Below are positions 11,781-21,745 of a stretch of DNA of 64,000 nucleotides, piece by piece (position 1 is the first letter of the stretch; each line of letters begins with the position of its first letter). The position numbers and the translations under genes are program-made. Below the pieces are notes generated by a model, which saw only the letters and a list, made by a program, of their open reading frames with translations, ran no database searches and was not told the DNA's origin. Source of the stretch: Siphonodentalium dalli. Its lineage: Eukaryota > Mollusca > Scaphopoda > Gadilida > Siphonodentaliidae. The stretch lies in the NCBI GenBank assembly GCA_032622095.1, contig CP136067.1:99004707-99068706 (forward strand). Reading direction: 5' to 3'.

Positions 11781-12157
11781 TTAACCCTTTACCCAACAAA
11801 ACGGCCAAAAACGCCCAAATAAAGCTTCAACAGCCTAAAATATCTTCGGTCTGTCTCAATAACACCATACAAATATGGATATCATTGGAACCGGTTCATT
11901 GACCACATTGTGATGGTTACAGTTATGCCCTGTGCCAATGCATTCTCTTATATATGCGAGTCGACCATAGGCATTGACACTTTTTACCATTTTTTCTTAC
12001 ATTCTTTAACAATTTTATAATTTTTTCTTACATTTTTTAACAATTTTTATAATATTTTTCTACATTCTTTGACAATTTTATCATTTTTAATATGTGTTAA
12101 GCCAATGTGTTAAGAGAATGCATTGGCACAGGGCCGTTCTGTTGGGTAAAGGGTTAA
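11781..12157. mobile_element. piggyBac-like TTAA MITE, copy 1
   Basis: The ends are TTAA followed by inverted repeats CCCTTTACCCAACAAAACGG at the left and its complement at the right, with one mismatch in about 22 bases. TTAA at both outer edges (11781-11784, 12154-12157) and a CCC start are the hallmarks of piggyBac-type insertion. Inside the ends lie inverted copies of a GCCAATGCATTCTCTTATAT-type motif, part of which is replaced. The centre (about 11985-12095) holds several AT-rich units containing TTCTTACATTCTTTAACAAT. There is no transposase. Related copies lie at 46946, about 48475, 55720-56383 and about 62640. Confidence 0.8.
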
Positions 12158-12483
12158 AGGAGTGAAATGTTCAGGTACATGTACCTGTATCATCTTGCCA
12201 ATTTGGTTTCGTAATCGTAATAACCTTTCAGCAATGTTTTTCATATTTGTCTATTTTACATAGATTATTTCAATAAATTGTGGAATACGTATTACGAACA
12301 TTACACACCTTCACAAGTTCGTCCATTCTCCAGTCATAAACACATACAGGCGTTCAGTAACGAGGTCGCATGCGAGATATCTAATGAATAATACGAGGCT
12401 AAAGGGACAAGCAGTCCACCGAAGTAAAATCTGCCACCCGGAGGGGAAAATACAAATGCTTCAGACTTTCCTATTTCACGAAG
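12158..12483. other. No supported feature
   Basis: AT-rich spacer between two MITEs. Nothing is recognised. Confidence 0.4.
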
Positions 12484-12937
12484 TTAAAGGTACTCAAACC
12501 GATCAAACGGTCCCCACACCATCAAGATACAACAACAACAACATTTCATCAAAATACGCTCTAGTTATCAGAATAGATTTATTGCAACAAAATAATTATA
12601 ACCACTGTCAGCCATGGTATCTAATTTCCCAAAACTTGTTATTTATCAACAAAATATGGCCGTAGTATCACTAAAGTATCACGAAATTTGACCGCATTAC
12701 CACTTGATTTTAGAGTTATCCGTCTTCATCCGAAATTTTGTCCGAGACCCTCCGTTTGAGCACGTGTTTCTGGGCCACATATTACACATCTCGAGAAATA
12801 ACAAACTTCAAAAATCGATATCTGATCACTCTGAGCTTTGATGGGTGGGTTCCTCGACTCGAATAAAATATTGTTTACCCCCGAAGCCAAAGAAATAGTA
12901 ATTTAGGAGCGTTTGATCGGATTGAGTACCTTTAAAG
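12484..12937 (-). mobile_element. TTTAAAG MITE family B, copy 1
   Basis: It carries near-perfect terminal inverted repeats of about 30 bases: TTAAAGGTACTCAAACCGAT at 12484 and the complement of TTTAAAGGTACTCAATCCGA near 12936. Internal markers shared with the other copies are CGATATCTGATCACTCTGA, GGCCACATATT-type segments, a (GTT)n run read on the minus strand, and CCCCCGAAGCCAAAG. There is no open frame of note. Four more copies, all in the opposite orientation, lie at 29597, 46188, 56978 and 61916. Confidence 0.85.
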
Positions 12938-13973
12938 TGTCTAGACAATGACATAGCGTTCCGAGATGTGTGGCTCTGATGATATATCTGAACATATGCA
13001 GAGACCACCGCGGCCTGAAATGTCACGAATGAAACTTCAAGGCCGATAAGGGGAAAGAAAGGGACTTAAGACGACACAAGAAAAGAAAAAGCATTGGAAG
13101 GAACGAACCAAAAATCGTCAATGTAGCAAGAAATTTAAAACGAAATGATATACGAAAGTTAAGACTATAGGGATGTACATGTAATAAAGAAGGATGAAAC
13201 GAAGAAAGCTATAACCAAGATTGCGATGAAGAAAGCAATACCGAAGGTGATACAAGAAAAGAAGTGAAGTAAATAGAGATGACGACACAGAATCGAAACA
13301 CCAATCGACCATGGTGACACTCCATAGTTTCGAATGATCAGTAGGGGTAGTTATGTATTTGTGGATTTTTAGAGGATGTCTTTGTTTCATGTGACATTGA
13401 TCCCACCAGTGTTAAGGAGTAGCTATTTCTGCGAAATTGTGGCTCCAGACACCGACGTGACTTCTTAGCACCTAATATTCTTCATCGATCTCCATGAAAA
13501 AAAGTTTTTGAAAATCTCAGTAGTGAGAAGTTTGAACTTGTTTAATATTATTGTGAGAAAACAGTGTTCTTCCAGACAACATAGGTGGCTATGCTATGAA
13601 AAATATTCTTTTTGTGTCCCATGGGTCCAAAAATTGCTTTGTTTTTCCATTTTTGCATAAAAATTTCATTTTTCTGGCATATAATCAAGGGGCATAACTC
13701 TTGTTACCCCCATTAACATGATAATTATGTAATAAAATCTTAAAGCCCAGTAATACATTCTAAACTCAGACACGTAAACATTGTGTATGTCTTATGAATT
13801 CACATTTGAGTTATTGTTCAATGAACTGATGCCTCCCTTATTTCTGCAGCCATCCCTGCGGAAACTGTGGAGTGTCACCCATGGATTGGATTTTACATTG
13901 GATTGGATTATGCAGGAAAATATCATTTGTTTCAGGGAGGTACAAGGTGAAAATTTTGGGTTTTTCAGTTTTG
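12938..13973. other. No supported gene; unassigned sequence
   Basis: Nothing is firmly recognised. CAAGGGGCATAACTCTTGTTA near 13687-13706 resembles a short motif I associate with repeats in bivalve genomes; this is a recollection and untested. A GGAGTGTCACC(C)ATGG motif occurs in opposite orientations near 13310 and 13868. Confidence 0.4.
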
Positions 13974-14073
13974 GGGACCCACCACCCGGGAGCGTAAGTT
14001 TTTTCCACCAGGTCTGGGACACCCACCCGGGACCGTAAGTTTTTTCCACCAAGGTCTGGGACACCCACCCCCA
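13974..14073. repeat. 42 bp tandem repeat, about 2.4 copies
   Basis: GGGACACCCACCCGGGACCG and its variants start at 13974, 14016 and 14058, each followed by TAAGTTTTTTCCACCA. The first unit has ACCACCCGGGAGCG. A related GGGGACACCCACCCACCCGG stretch lies at about 15427. All frames across it are repeat artefacts. Confidence 0.8.
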
Positions 14074-14970
14074 AAATTGATGAAAATCTTGTCAATTCTA
14101 CTAAATAATGTGTTGTTGGCAGGGTGAGGGTCTCTCATTGTGTCTGCACCGGAAATGAGAGAACGCTGATCAATTACACCCACAAAAAGTAAACAAACAA
14201 AGCACATGGCTGAAAATATGCCAACAAAACCAGTGACAAAACATTTAAAAACCCACATATTTATGGTTATAAAGGTAAAATACCCACTTTAACAGGATAT
14301 GTGTGTCCCTTATTAGCAATAGGTTAAAATATGTTCATGTGTAAAAACACCATCAATTTGATTAAATAAACACAGTTCCAGTCCTCTCCATGTGGGAAAT
14401 CACTGGTGAGCAACGAGGAGCTCCCCTTAAAATCATTCTAGGCGTGTAGCTCTCCTATAAAATGTTGATGCGAGTAGTATCCCAGCAGGAGATGCCGAAG
14501 GCATCTCCCGAATGCCTTAGGGGAGAGTACGGGAGGGGGTCAGGGGGCTTCCCCCGGAATTTTTTTTAAATTAGATGCTCTGAGATTGAATCTGGAGCCT
14601 TTTTAATGCTCCAATCAGTGAACAACACGTTATTATGTGACTTAAGTCACAGTAGTCATGTATCGACATTGACCATGTACTTCGACCACGTGGTCACTGT
14701 ATTTATCGTTTATTCAATATCTTGACTGATATCATTAATGTAAACAAATGAGGCCAACGGTTTTTCGGCTTTTTGACAGCAAATCAATCTAATGGGTCAT
14801 ACATTACCGGTATTTATTTAAAAGTACTAGGCTTTCCAGTGGGATTCAAGGAATGAGGGAACCAAGAACTTTTAAGCAATATGAATGTCTATGTTAGTTA
14901 CTATTTATGTATTTTGTTGTATTTATGTTACATTATTTATGTTGTATGCTGCATATAATAAAAAGAAAAC
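14074..14970. other. No supported gene; small palindromes
   Basis: Only small structures are seen: the palindrome GGAGATGCCGAAGGCATCTCC at about 14489-14509, followed by a G-rich AGGGGGTCAGGGGGCTTCCC segment near 14532-14555. These resemble the end of a dispersed repeat, but no partner end was found. Confidence 0.4.
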
Positions 14971-15120
14971 CTTCGTGTTTTGAGTGCATACCGAAATTAC
15001 CTCATTCGTGGTCACAGTGAGATACTGGAATCATCACTCCTTTAGGCCATTCGTGATGATTCCAGTATCTCACTGTGACCACTCATGAGATACTTCCGGT
15101 ATTCACTGAAAACACGCAGG
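14971..15120. repeat. Foldback hairpin, about 65-70 bp arms
   Basis: CGTGTTTTGAGTGCATACCG at the left pairs with the mirrored segment ending AAAACACG at the right. The inner 30 bases (GTCACAGTGAGATACTGGAA) pair perfectly with TTCCAGTATCTCACTGTGAC. The loop is about 18 bases around CTCCTTTAGGCC. It is a non-coding foldback element, single in this window. Confidence 0.8.
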
Positions 15121-15792
15121 TATCCTCTATGTATAATAAGTTTTTTAAAAGCCATGATAAACTATGAGAAAAGATGAGAATGGATTTTTTTTCATTGCAA
15201 TTTTTTTCCTCGACCAAAACCGGACCCACCCCATGGTTTCAACTGTTAAAGGGAGAATTTGTGGACAAAAATTAAAATATAGAGCCCTCCTCACTTGTAT
15301 AAGACTATACCATGCACTACTATATGAATATAATTGTTTCAATTCATTTTGAAGCAGTAATTTGTCTTAGAAATGATTTTGGAAAAAAATTGCATGACAT
15401 CAGAAAAAATCTGCATTCCGGGCTCGGGGACACCCACCCACCCGGTCCTTGTAACCTGTAATTTTTTTCCGACCCCCCCCCCATGTTTGTTTGCACAATA
15501 TGCCGATATTTTTTACCGAATATTCGTGATTGTTAAAAACTAGGACACATTAGGAAGATAAAATAACTCTGAATAACAGTAGAGTATACTATACTTCTAA
15601 TATTTATTACTTATTTTTTAGCTTTAAAATCACACCAGAGGGGGCTATCTACCAGAACTCTAGTTGGAATTATAAATTTGAAGTTCCTCTTTGAAATTTA
15701 ACACAAACTATCATATTTGGCATTGGTTATGATACATATTTCCCCGAAACGCCAAACGTTGAAATGAGCATTAATGATTATAGACCTCCCAA
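15121..15792. other. No supported gene left of the DIRS element
   Basis: AT-rich sequence with one C-rich tract (about 15468-15482) and a GGGGACACCC fragment related to the repeat at 13974. Nothing else is recognised. Confidence 0.4.
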
Positions 15793-15995
15793 TTTTTTAC
15801 CATATTTCCATTCACATTGTTCGGGATAAAAGTTGCATGGCCTTTGAGTCTAGGTCAAGTAGCTCACTTGGAAGCGGTCACTAATCATTGATGATTGGTG
15901 AACCGTGATTGAAGAAAACGTGCGTTCTGAGTGGTCACGTGTGTACTCATGGGCATAACAGGCCTGGTTGACCCAATAACGTTGCCATTTTCCTT
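15793..15995 (+). repeat. DIRS left inverted terminal repeat
   Basis: It starts with TTTTTTACCATATTTCC and includes TCAAGTAGCTCACTTGGAAG, GTGGTCACGTGTGTACTCAT and AGGCCTGGTTGACCCAATAA. This is the inverse of 20655-20820 with few differences. The outer 45 bases differ from the right terminus and are instead matched by the internal complementary region. The first ATG of the gag-like region (16021) follows within 30 bases, so the element's promoter presumably lies here. Confidence 0.88.
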
Positions 15996-16020
15996 TGAGC
16001 TCTAGCAAGCTTCACTTCGT

Positions 16021-17244
16021 ATGCCCAAGCGCACCGCCACAATGTCTCGCACAACTTTAACAGATCGCCAAGCCGATCAACAACAAACTGCGGCCGAGCC
16101 CACGTCGGATCAAATTTCCATTCGTGCGTCCGACGACGACATGTCATTCCTCGGTTTTGATTCGGATGGACATGCTACGTTCCCCGAAATCAACAAACCA
16201 AAAAAGACACAACTCAAATCAGTGGTGGTTGTTCCCAAACAAACAAGGGCGCCTAAAAATCCCGCCAAACGATCTATCACACAAAAAAGAACAGGAGATC
16301 TTCCTAGCAAAAATCTCTAAACTATCCAGTGCAGAAATTGATGAACTCAAATCCGTGCTGGGAGTTAAGGACATCGCATCGAATGTCTCGACTTTACATT
16401 CCCAAGTTACATGCATCCAGGGTACTGACAACTCGTATACGATCCCACGAAGACGAAATACTAATAGAGGGACTGCGTCCGCTTCCATCGGTGAGTCCAC
16501 CGCAGTATTTCGGAATCAGGAAGCAGTGGATCATCTAAATGCCACGGACGATGGTCTTTATTCATTAGAATCATCTGCGCTCCCGGAGACAATAAATCCA
16601 CCTTCGGTGGTAGACGAACCATTTGACTCCGACCACATTTCTGATGAACATTCAGAAACGCCTTATGATTACGACTATCCGGAATTTAAGGAGAGTAAAT
16701 TGGGTCCCGATATACATCCACGCATGGCTAAGTTTTCAGAAAAAGCCTGTACTGAAGATAGAGAAGAAGCACGCTTTACCGCGGTACGCGAAATGTATAC
16801 TCACTTCCGGGAAACTGTCAACTGATCGATTTGCCACGCACTAATTCAGAAAATTGACAAACTATTCGAAACCCAACATGGCGCATAAGGGACCGAAAGT
16901 TTCAATCGATTCAACAAGAATTGTCCACGGGTATAATTCCCATACTCCGAGCCTCCGATGCATTACGCAAAAAGGTTCTGACGGCGGATGACGTGACGAC
17001 AATTAAAGGTAATCTGGTCGATGCCATTACCGTATTGGGACATACACAATTCAATTTGTCCATGCGTCGTCATGTGTTCCTCCGACCGTGTCTAGATGCC
17101 ATATACAAATCGCTGTTCTATCGCGATAATGCGTGCACCGACCAACTGTTTGGTGATATCACAACTCGACTCAAGGCTATTAACGAGACACCAAAACCTC
17201 TGCCAAGTCCAGCAGCCAATGTGAATCAGAATGTCACCAATTAA
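16021..17244 (+). pseudogene. DIRS ORF1 (gag-like) region, frameshifted
   Basis: The region starts MPKRTATMSRTTLTD at 16021 and is basic and Ser/Thr-rich. The frame shifts near 16250 into a second frame (SHKKEQEIFLAKISKLSSAE to HFRETVN, ending 16825). It then continues in another frame at 16921-17244, with LSTGIIPILRASDALRKKVL and a hydrophobic helical segment. This last part resembles the C-terminal half of DIRS ORF1 proteins, whose role is presumed nucleoprotein formation. At least two disruptions are needed to explain the breaks. No zinc knuckle was seen. The boundaries of ORF1 relative to the RT frame are not resolved. Confidence 0.65.
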
Positions 17245-17326
17245 ATAACCAATACGACAATCACTCTGGTGCCACGTAGTACAGACGTGGAACCAACCGT
17301 CCTTTTTTAGGAAAACCTCTGGGAGA

Positions 17327-19281
17327 TTGCAACAGCTCCCACCAGTCCACCTACCGGGGAAACCATTATCGCAGAGGATATGCTCCACGTTCCCGAGGGA
17401 TGGGCTATCGACGAACACATTAATTGTGAGTAATCTTACTGATGTTTCCTCTTCCTTTATTGCCGGTAGACTCAAACAGTTTAAACCAGTTTGGCAGAAA
17501 TTCACTTCAGATGCCTGGATACTTGATGCTATCTCTGGCTATAACATTGAATTTATTCAGCTACCATATCAATTTGCAATTCCTAAACCGTTTAAATTCA
17601 CTGATCACAAATGTTGCCCACTTGACGATGCCGTGCAAAGTTTATTAACGAAAGGAGCAATAATTCCTTCATCACATGAAAAAGGCGAATTTATTTCCAA
17701 TTTATTTCTTACGCCGAAAAGGACTGGCGGCTACAGACCAGTAATCAATTTAAAACAATTAAATCAATTTGTGGAATACCATCATTTCAAAATGGAAACT
17801 TTAGATCTGGTTCTTGAATCCATATAACCCTAAATGTACCTAACGTCTGACGATCTTCAAGATGCGTACTTTAGCGTCGCACTTGATCAGTCTTCCCTGA
17901 AGTTTATGCAATTTCAATGGCGAGATTCTCTCTATACTTTCGTCTGTTTAGCCTGTCCTCCGGACCCCGTCTGTTTACCAAAATTCTTAAACCTATTTAT
18001 GCACACTTCCGACAGTTGGGCATTAAATGCTGGTACTATATTGACGATTCTTTGATTGCTAATACCAGCTATTCATCCCGTATTCATCAGTCACAATATA
18101 TCAGGGATGTGTTAATTTCCTTAGGATTCTCGATCAATGATAACAAATAAGTTCGCCAACCAACCCAATCTATTACTTACTTGGGTTTCATTATTGATTC
18201 AGTGGCATATAAAGTATTATTGTCAGCTAAGAAAGTGTCTCAAATTTTAGAGACTGTTCACAGATTTCTTAGAATCCGGGTTATGTCCATTAGAGATATA
18301 GCACACATAATTGGTGTCTTGGTAGCTGCATGCCGAGCCGTTTGTCTCGGAAAGTTATATTACAGAGCACTGGAAAAAGACAAAACCAAGGCATTGGTGT
18401 TGGCCAATGGTAATTTTGAACACAAGTGCACTCTCTCGGTCGACAGCATTCTTGAACTAACCTGGTGGAATTATAATTTAGTGACAATGAATGGACAAAC
18501 TATTCGGAACCCACCCGTTGCTCTCATTCTCGAAACTGATTCATCACTACAAGGGTGGAGTTCCCGTTGTGGTAGTCAGAATGCCAATGGGCGATGGTCC
18601 TCAGCTCTACAGTCTGAGAATATAAATTTTCTAGAACTTATAATGGCTATTTTTTGTGGCCTGCAAACACTTTGTGGCACTATTAGCAATACACATATTC
18701 TTGTTCACTGTGACAATTCAACGGCTATTAGTTACATTAATAAATGTGGTGGTCACATACCACATTTACACAAGTTAACAGTGGAAATCATGTTGTGGGC
18801 ATTTTCTCGGAACCTTGAATTATCTGCCACACATATACCAGGTTCAGAAAATACTATCCCGGATCAGTTAAGTAGAAACTTCCAAGATTATTATGAATGG
18901 AAGCTGAACCCGTCAATATTCCAGCGAATAATTACACATCTGATCACACCTAACATTGATTTGTTTGCTTCATATAACAATTGTCAGATTTCCAAGTACG
19001 TTTCTTGGAAACCTGATCCGGGCGCATTTGCTGTGGATGCCTTTACATTGAATTGGCAACAATTTATCCCATACTTATTTCATCCTTTCAGGATCATACC
19101 AAGGGTACTTACCAAGATTGTCGAAGACAAGGTGGGTTTAGCTCTAATGATTATTCCTCACTGGCCCAGCCAGCCATGGTATCATTTCCTATTAGAATTA
19201 CTGGTTCATCACCCAATCAAACTATCTTTGCACAACGATGTGATCACATTGCCTCATCGCCACGGCACACATCCCATCTAA
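17327..19281 (+). pseudogene. DIRS reverse transcriptase-RNase H region
   Basis: The RT begins near 17440. A finger block of LTKGAIIPSSHEKGEFISNL then TPKRTGGYRPVINLKQLN is followed by motif A as LTSDDLQDAYFSVAL, and motif C as YYIDDSLIA near 18040. RNase H follows: LETDSSLQGW, the ENINFLELIMAIF glutamate, HCDNSTAISYIN and HIPGSENTIPDQLSR, so all four acidic positions are present. Breaks: two in-frame stops just before MYLTSDD (about 17825-17833), a shift between 17915 and 17990, and a TAA at about 18148. From 18181 to 19281 the frame is open. The enzyme would copy element RNA into DNA; as it stands it cannot be made as one protein. Confidence 0.88.
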
Positions 19282-19517
19282 ATCTGACCGCTGTGTTACT
19301 ATCAGCCAATACCTCCACCATCGAGGTATTCCGACGTCAACTTCCACTTTTATCATAAATTCATGGCGAAATTCTACCAATAAACAATATGACATCGCCT
19401 GGCGAAAGTGGTTTCTTTGGTGTCAGTCATGGCAAGTTGATCCGGTCACGCCATCTCTCAGACAGGTCGTCACCTTCTTGACAAGCCCTTTTTCAATCTG
19501 GAGCATCATATAGTTAT

Positions 19518-20291
19518 GTGAATGTTATGCGCTCCATGCTCTCTCAATCATTAGGCGTAATGGGTTCTGAAATAGACTCCAGTTCTCCTCTCCTCACTCG
19601 GTTTATGAAAGGAGCAGCCAATGTCCGACCACCTCTACCACGATACCAAGCTACGTGGGACGTTTCAATTTTATTGGCTTATGTTCGGAAAATACCTCTC
19701 ACAACCGATACTTCGCTGAAAGATATTACTATGAAACTCACATGCCTGCTGGCTTTGACTATCATTCAGAGAATTCAAATACTGGTCGCTTTAGATATTA
19801 ACAATATGACACTACATCAATCGTCGGCTGAATTCATTATTACTTCGCCGTTAAAAACGACCACAATTCATAGGCATGCAACCCCTATTATGATTCATGA
19901 ATATCATAGAGCAAATTTATGTGTATTTCCAACCCTGAAAATATATTTACAACGAACTTCTGAGATCCGATCTAGTTCTCAACTCCTAGTTTCATTCAAA
20001 ACCTACCATCCAGTCTGCAATACCTCTATTGCTCGATGGCTTAAAAATACAATGACATCAGCGGGCATGAATACTGCTATTTTTAAACCCCATTCTATTC
20101 GGGGATCTGCAGCAACAGCTGCTTTCTCATCAGGTGCTTCATTGAAGTCCATCATGCCAACTGCTAATTGGGCATCTGCTGCCACCTTCTACAAATTTTA
20201 TTATCGTCCACAAATGACGCAACCCGTATCCCATACCTTTCTTGATCTTCTTCCAGCGAATGAGAGACACTCTTCAGCATCATCAGATTAA
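19518..20291 (+). CDS. DIRS tyrosine recombinase
   Basis: An open 257-residue frame encodes a phage-integrase-family recombinase that would integrate the circular DNA copy. Catalytic positions visible: Arg85 in IIQRIQIL, His192-x-x-Arg195 in HSIRGSA, Trp218 in the second-histidine position (ANWAS), and the nucleophile Tyr at 228 or 229 (FYKFYYRP). The core helices between them look intact. The chosen start gives a protein slightly shorter at the N-terminus than a full recombinase, so the N-terminal DNA-binding part may begin upstream (19380-19517) in another frame. Of the element's genes this is the only one without a stop in its core. An AATAAA lies downstream near 20371. Confidence 0.82.
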   Translation: MNVMRSMLSQSLGVMGSEIDSSSPLLTRFMKGAANVRPPLPRYQATWDVSILLAYVRKIPLTTDTSLKDITMKLTCLLALTIIQRIQILVALDINNMTLHQSSAEFIITSPLKTTTIHRHATPIMIHEYHRANLCVFPTLKIYLQRTSEIRSSSQLLVSFKTYHPVCNTSIARWLKNTMTSAGMNTAIFKPHSIRGSAATAAFSSGASLKSIMPTANWASAATFYKFYYRPQMTQPVSHTFLDLLPANERHSSASSD

Positions 20292-20438
20292 GACAGAGGG
20301 GCGGGAACGGGATGGAACTGCACGGCAGATACCAATGATTCAATGATCTCAAGCCATTGTGTTCAGGACTCAATAAACAGATAAGTTTAAATTTCTTGTT
20401 TTGTTTTCTCTGAGCCCTAATTGTCGGCAGCTTCTAGC

Positions 20439-20572
20439 ATGCAACTTTTATCCCGAACAATGTGAATGGAAATATGGTAAAAAATATCCCTCTCATCTTA
20501 GCATCCCGTAGGGATGCGACTGGATGAGAATGATTTTTTCCATATTGGAATGAACAGTGGAGGGATAAAAGT
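20439..20572 (+). repeat. DIRS internal complementary region
   Basis: 20439-20485 is the inverse of the left end of the element (ATGCAACTTTTATCCCGAAC through GGAAATATGG). It is followed by the inverse of the extreme right end (ATATCCCTCTCATC, GCATCCCGTAGGGATGCGAC, then CCATATTGGAATGAACAGTG). The region therefore bridges the two termini as they would meet in a circle, joined through a shared T run. Confidence 0.88.
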
Positions 20573-20654
20573 TCCCGCCCTTGGTCCCGCCCAGTTTCAC
20601 TGTTCATTCCATTCTATTTGCCTCAATTAGGGCCTCGTCCCTACTTTAGCTTTC

Positions 20655-20902
20655 AAATGGCAACGTTATTGGGTCAGCCAGGCCTGTTATGCCCATGAGT
20701 ACACACGTGACCACCCAGAACGCACGTTTTCTTCAATCACGGTTCACCAATCATCAATGATTAGTGACCGCTTTCAAGTGAGCTACTTGACCTAGACTCA
20801 AAGGCCATGCAACTTTGATCCCTCCACTGTTCATTCCAATATGGAAATAATCCTTCTCATCCAGTCGCATCCCTACGGGGTGCTAGGATGAGAGGGATAT
20901 TA
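20655..20902 (+). repeat. DIRS right inverted terminal repeat and terminus
   Basis: 20655-20820 inverts the left repeat. 20821-20902 is the right-specific end with CCCTCCACTGTTCATTCC and CATCCAGTCGCATCCCTACG, ending GAGGGATATT. The right-specific end is matched only by the internal complementary region. Confidence 0.88.
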
Positions 20903-21269
20903 TTAATGTTCGAAGTCAATCTTAGTTTACACCAAGTCTGACCTCACACACCAGCACAGGTTAGAAACAAAATAAAATGCGCTGCGAACTATGTGAATTA
21001 GGTCTTGTGTCATTATATATGTCATCTTTCTAACATCTGCATTATACATGTATCTCGATAAAAGGAGCAAGCAGGTGTTTATATTTAAATTCTAAATTGC
21101 TGCATAAGGAGAAAAAGTTAAAATGCAAAGCATATTTACTTGTGATAAAACCTCACTTTCAAGTTTATTTATTGCACCCCCCCCCCCCTGATAATTTTGG
21201 AGAACTATTGTAATCGCGCGTCCGTTCGTGTGTACAGTCCGATTTATTGTCAGGTTTGTTAACTCTATA
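20903..21269. other. No supported feature
   Basis: AT-rich sequence with a C run near 21177-21188. Nothing is recognised. Confidence 0.4.
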
Positions 21270-21570
21270 GTTCAAATTATCCGATCGAAACGACACTTCG
21301 TATGAGAATTATGGTTCTAGTCCGATGATCTTTTTCTCTGATTTATTACTCTTTTTTTTACTTAGAAATTGCTATTTTCACGTTGTCCGGATAATAACTC
21401 CGGTGAATAATATCCGATCGGAACGAAACTTACGAGTACGAGTAATGAACATTACATTATTGAGGTCGAGTTCCAATATCGTTCTGGTCAGACAATTTTT
21501 ATTAGAGCTGTGGTCCATTTCAGACCTATAAATTGCCATTTTCGTGCTGTCCGGATAATTCCAGTTAATA
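21270..21570. repeat. Diverged tandem repeat with TGTCCGGATAAT motif
   Basis: Two diverged units share ATCCGATCGAAACGACACTT / ATCCGATCGGAACGAAACTT (near 21278 and 21412) and TTGTCCGGATAATAACTCC / CTGTCCGGATAATTCC (near 21382 and 21547). The period is about 135-165 bp. It is non-coding repeat sequence. Confidence 0.55.
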
Positions 21571-21654
21571 TCAAGTTACGTAATGGCAAATTATGTCACT
21601 TGTGGTATAACCCCATGCACATTCAAGAACCAACCCATTAGTATACATGTATGT

Positions 21655-21745
21655 CCAATTTAAACAACTGGCATTTGTTCAGAATGCAGCGGGCCTGGCC
21701 GTTTTACAACTGCCAAAGAGTCGGATTGCTGAACACCCCCTTGAA
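21655..21745 (+). pseudogene. Short LINE C-terminal fragment (candidate)
   Basis: In one frame the sequence gives KQLAFVQNAAGLAVLQLPKS then RIAEHPLE. This resembles the conserved L..VQNAAARL.....H..P.L segment near the RT C-terminus of CR1/L2-type LINEs. Only about 28 residues match, with no extension on either side, so confidence is limited. Confidence 0.35.

Larger units (their letters stand above)
15793..20902 (+). mobile_element. DIRS-type tyrosine-recombinase retrotransposon
   Basis: This is a complete DIRS1-like structure of about 5.1 kb. The left and right termini are inverted repeats of each other. An internal complementary region near the 3' end contains, in order, the complement of the left terminus and the complement of the right terminus, as expected for a copy that replicates through a circular intermediate. 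Between them lie a gag-like region, RT, RNase H and a tyrosine recombinase, all on the plus strand. DIRS elements integrate by recombinase and make no target duplication; none is seen. The gag and RT frames carry stops and shifts, so this copy is unlikely to be autonomous, although the recombinase frame is open. Confidence 0.92.

Noticed and set aside
17327-19281. The RT-RNase H region considered as a retrovirus or LTR element
   Set aside because: No long terminal direct repeats and no DDE integrase. The inverted ends, internal complementary region and tyrosine recombinase identify DIRS.
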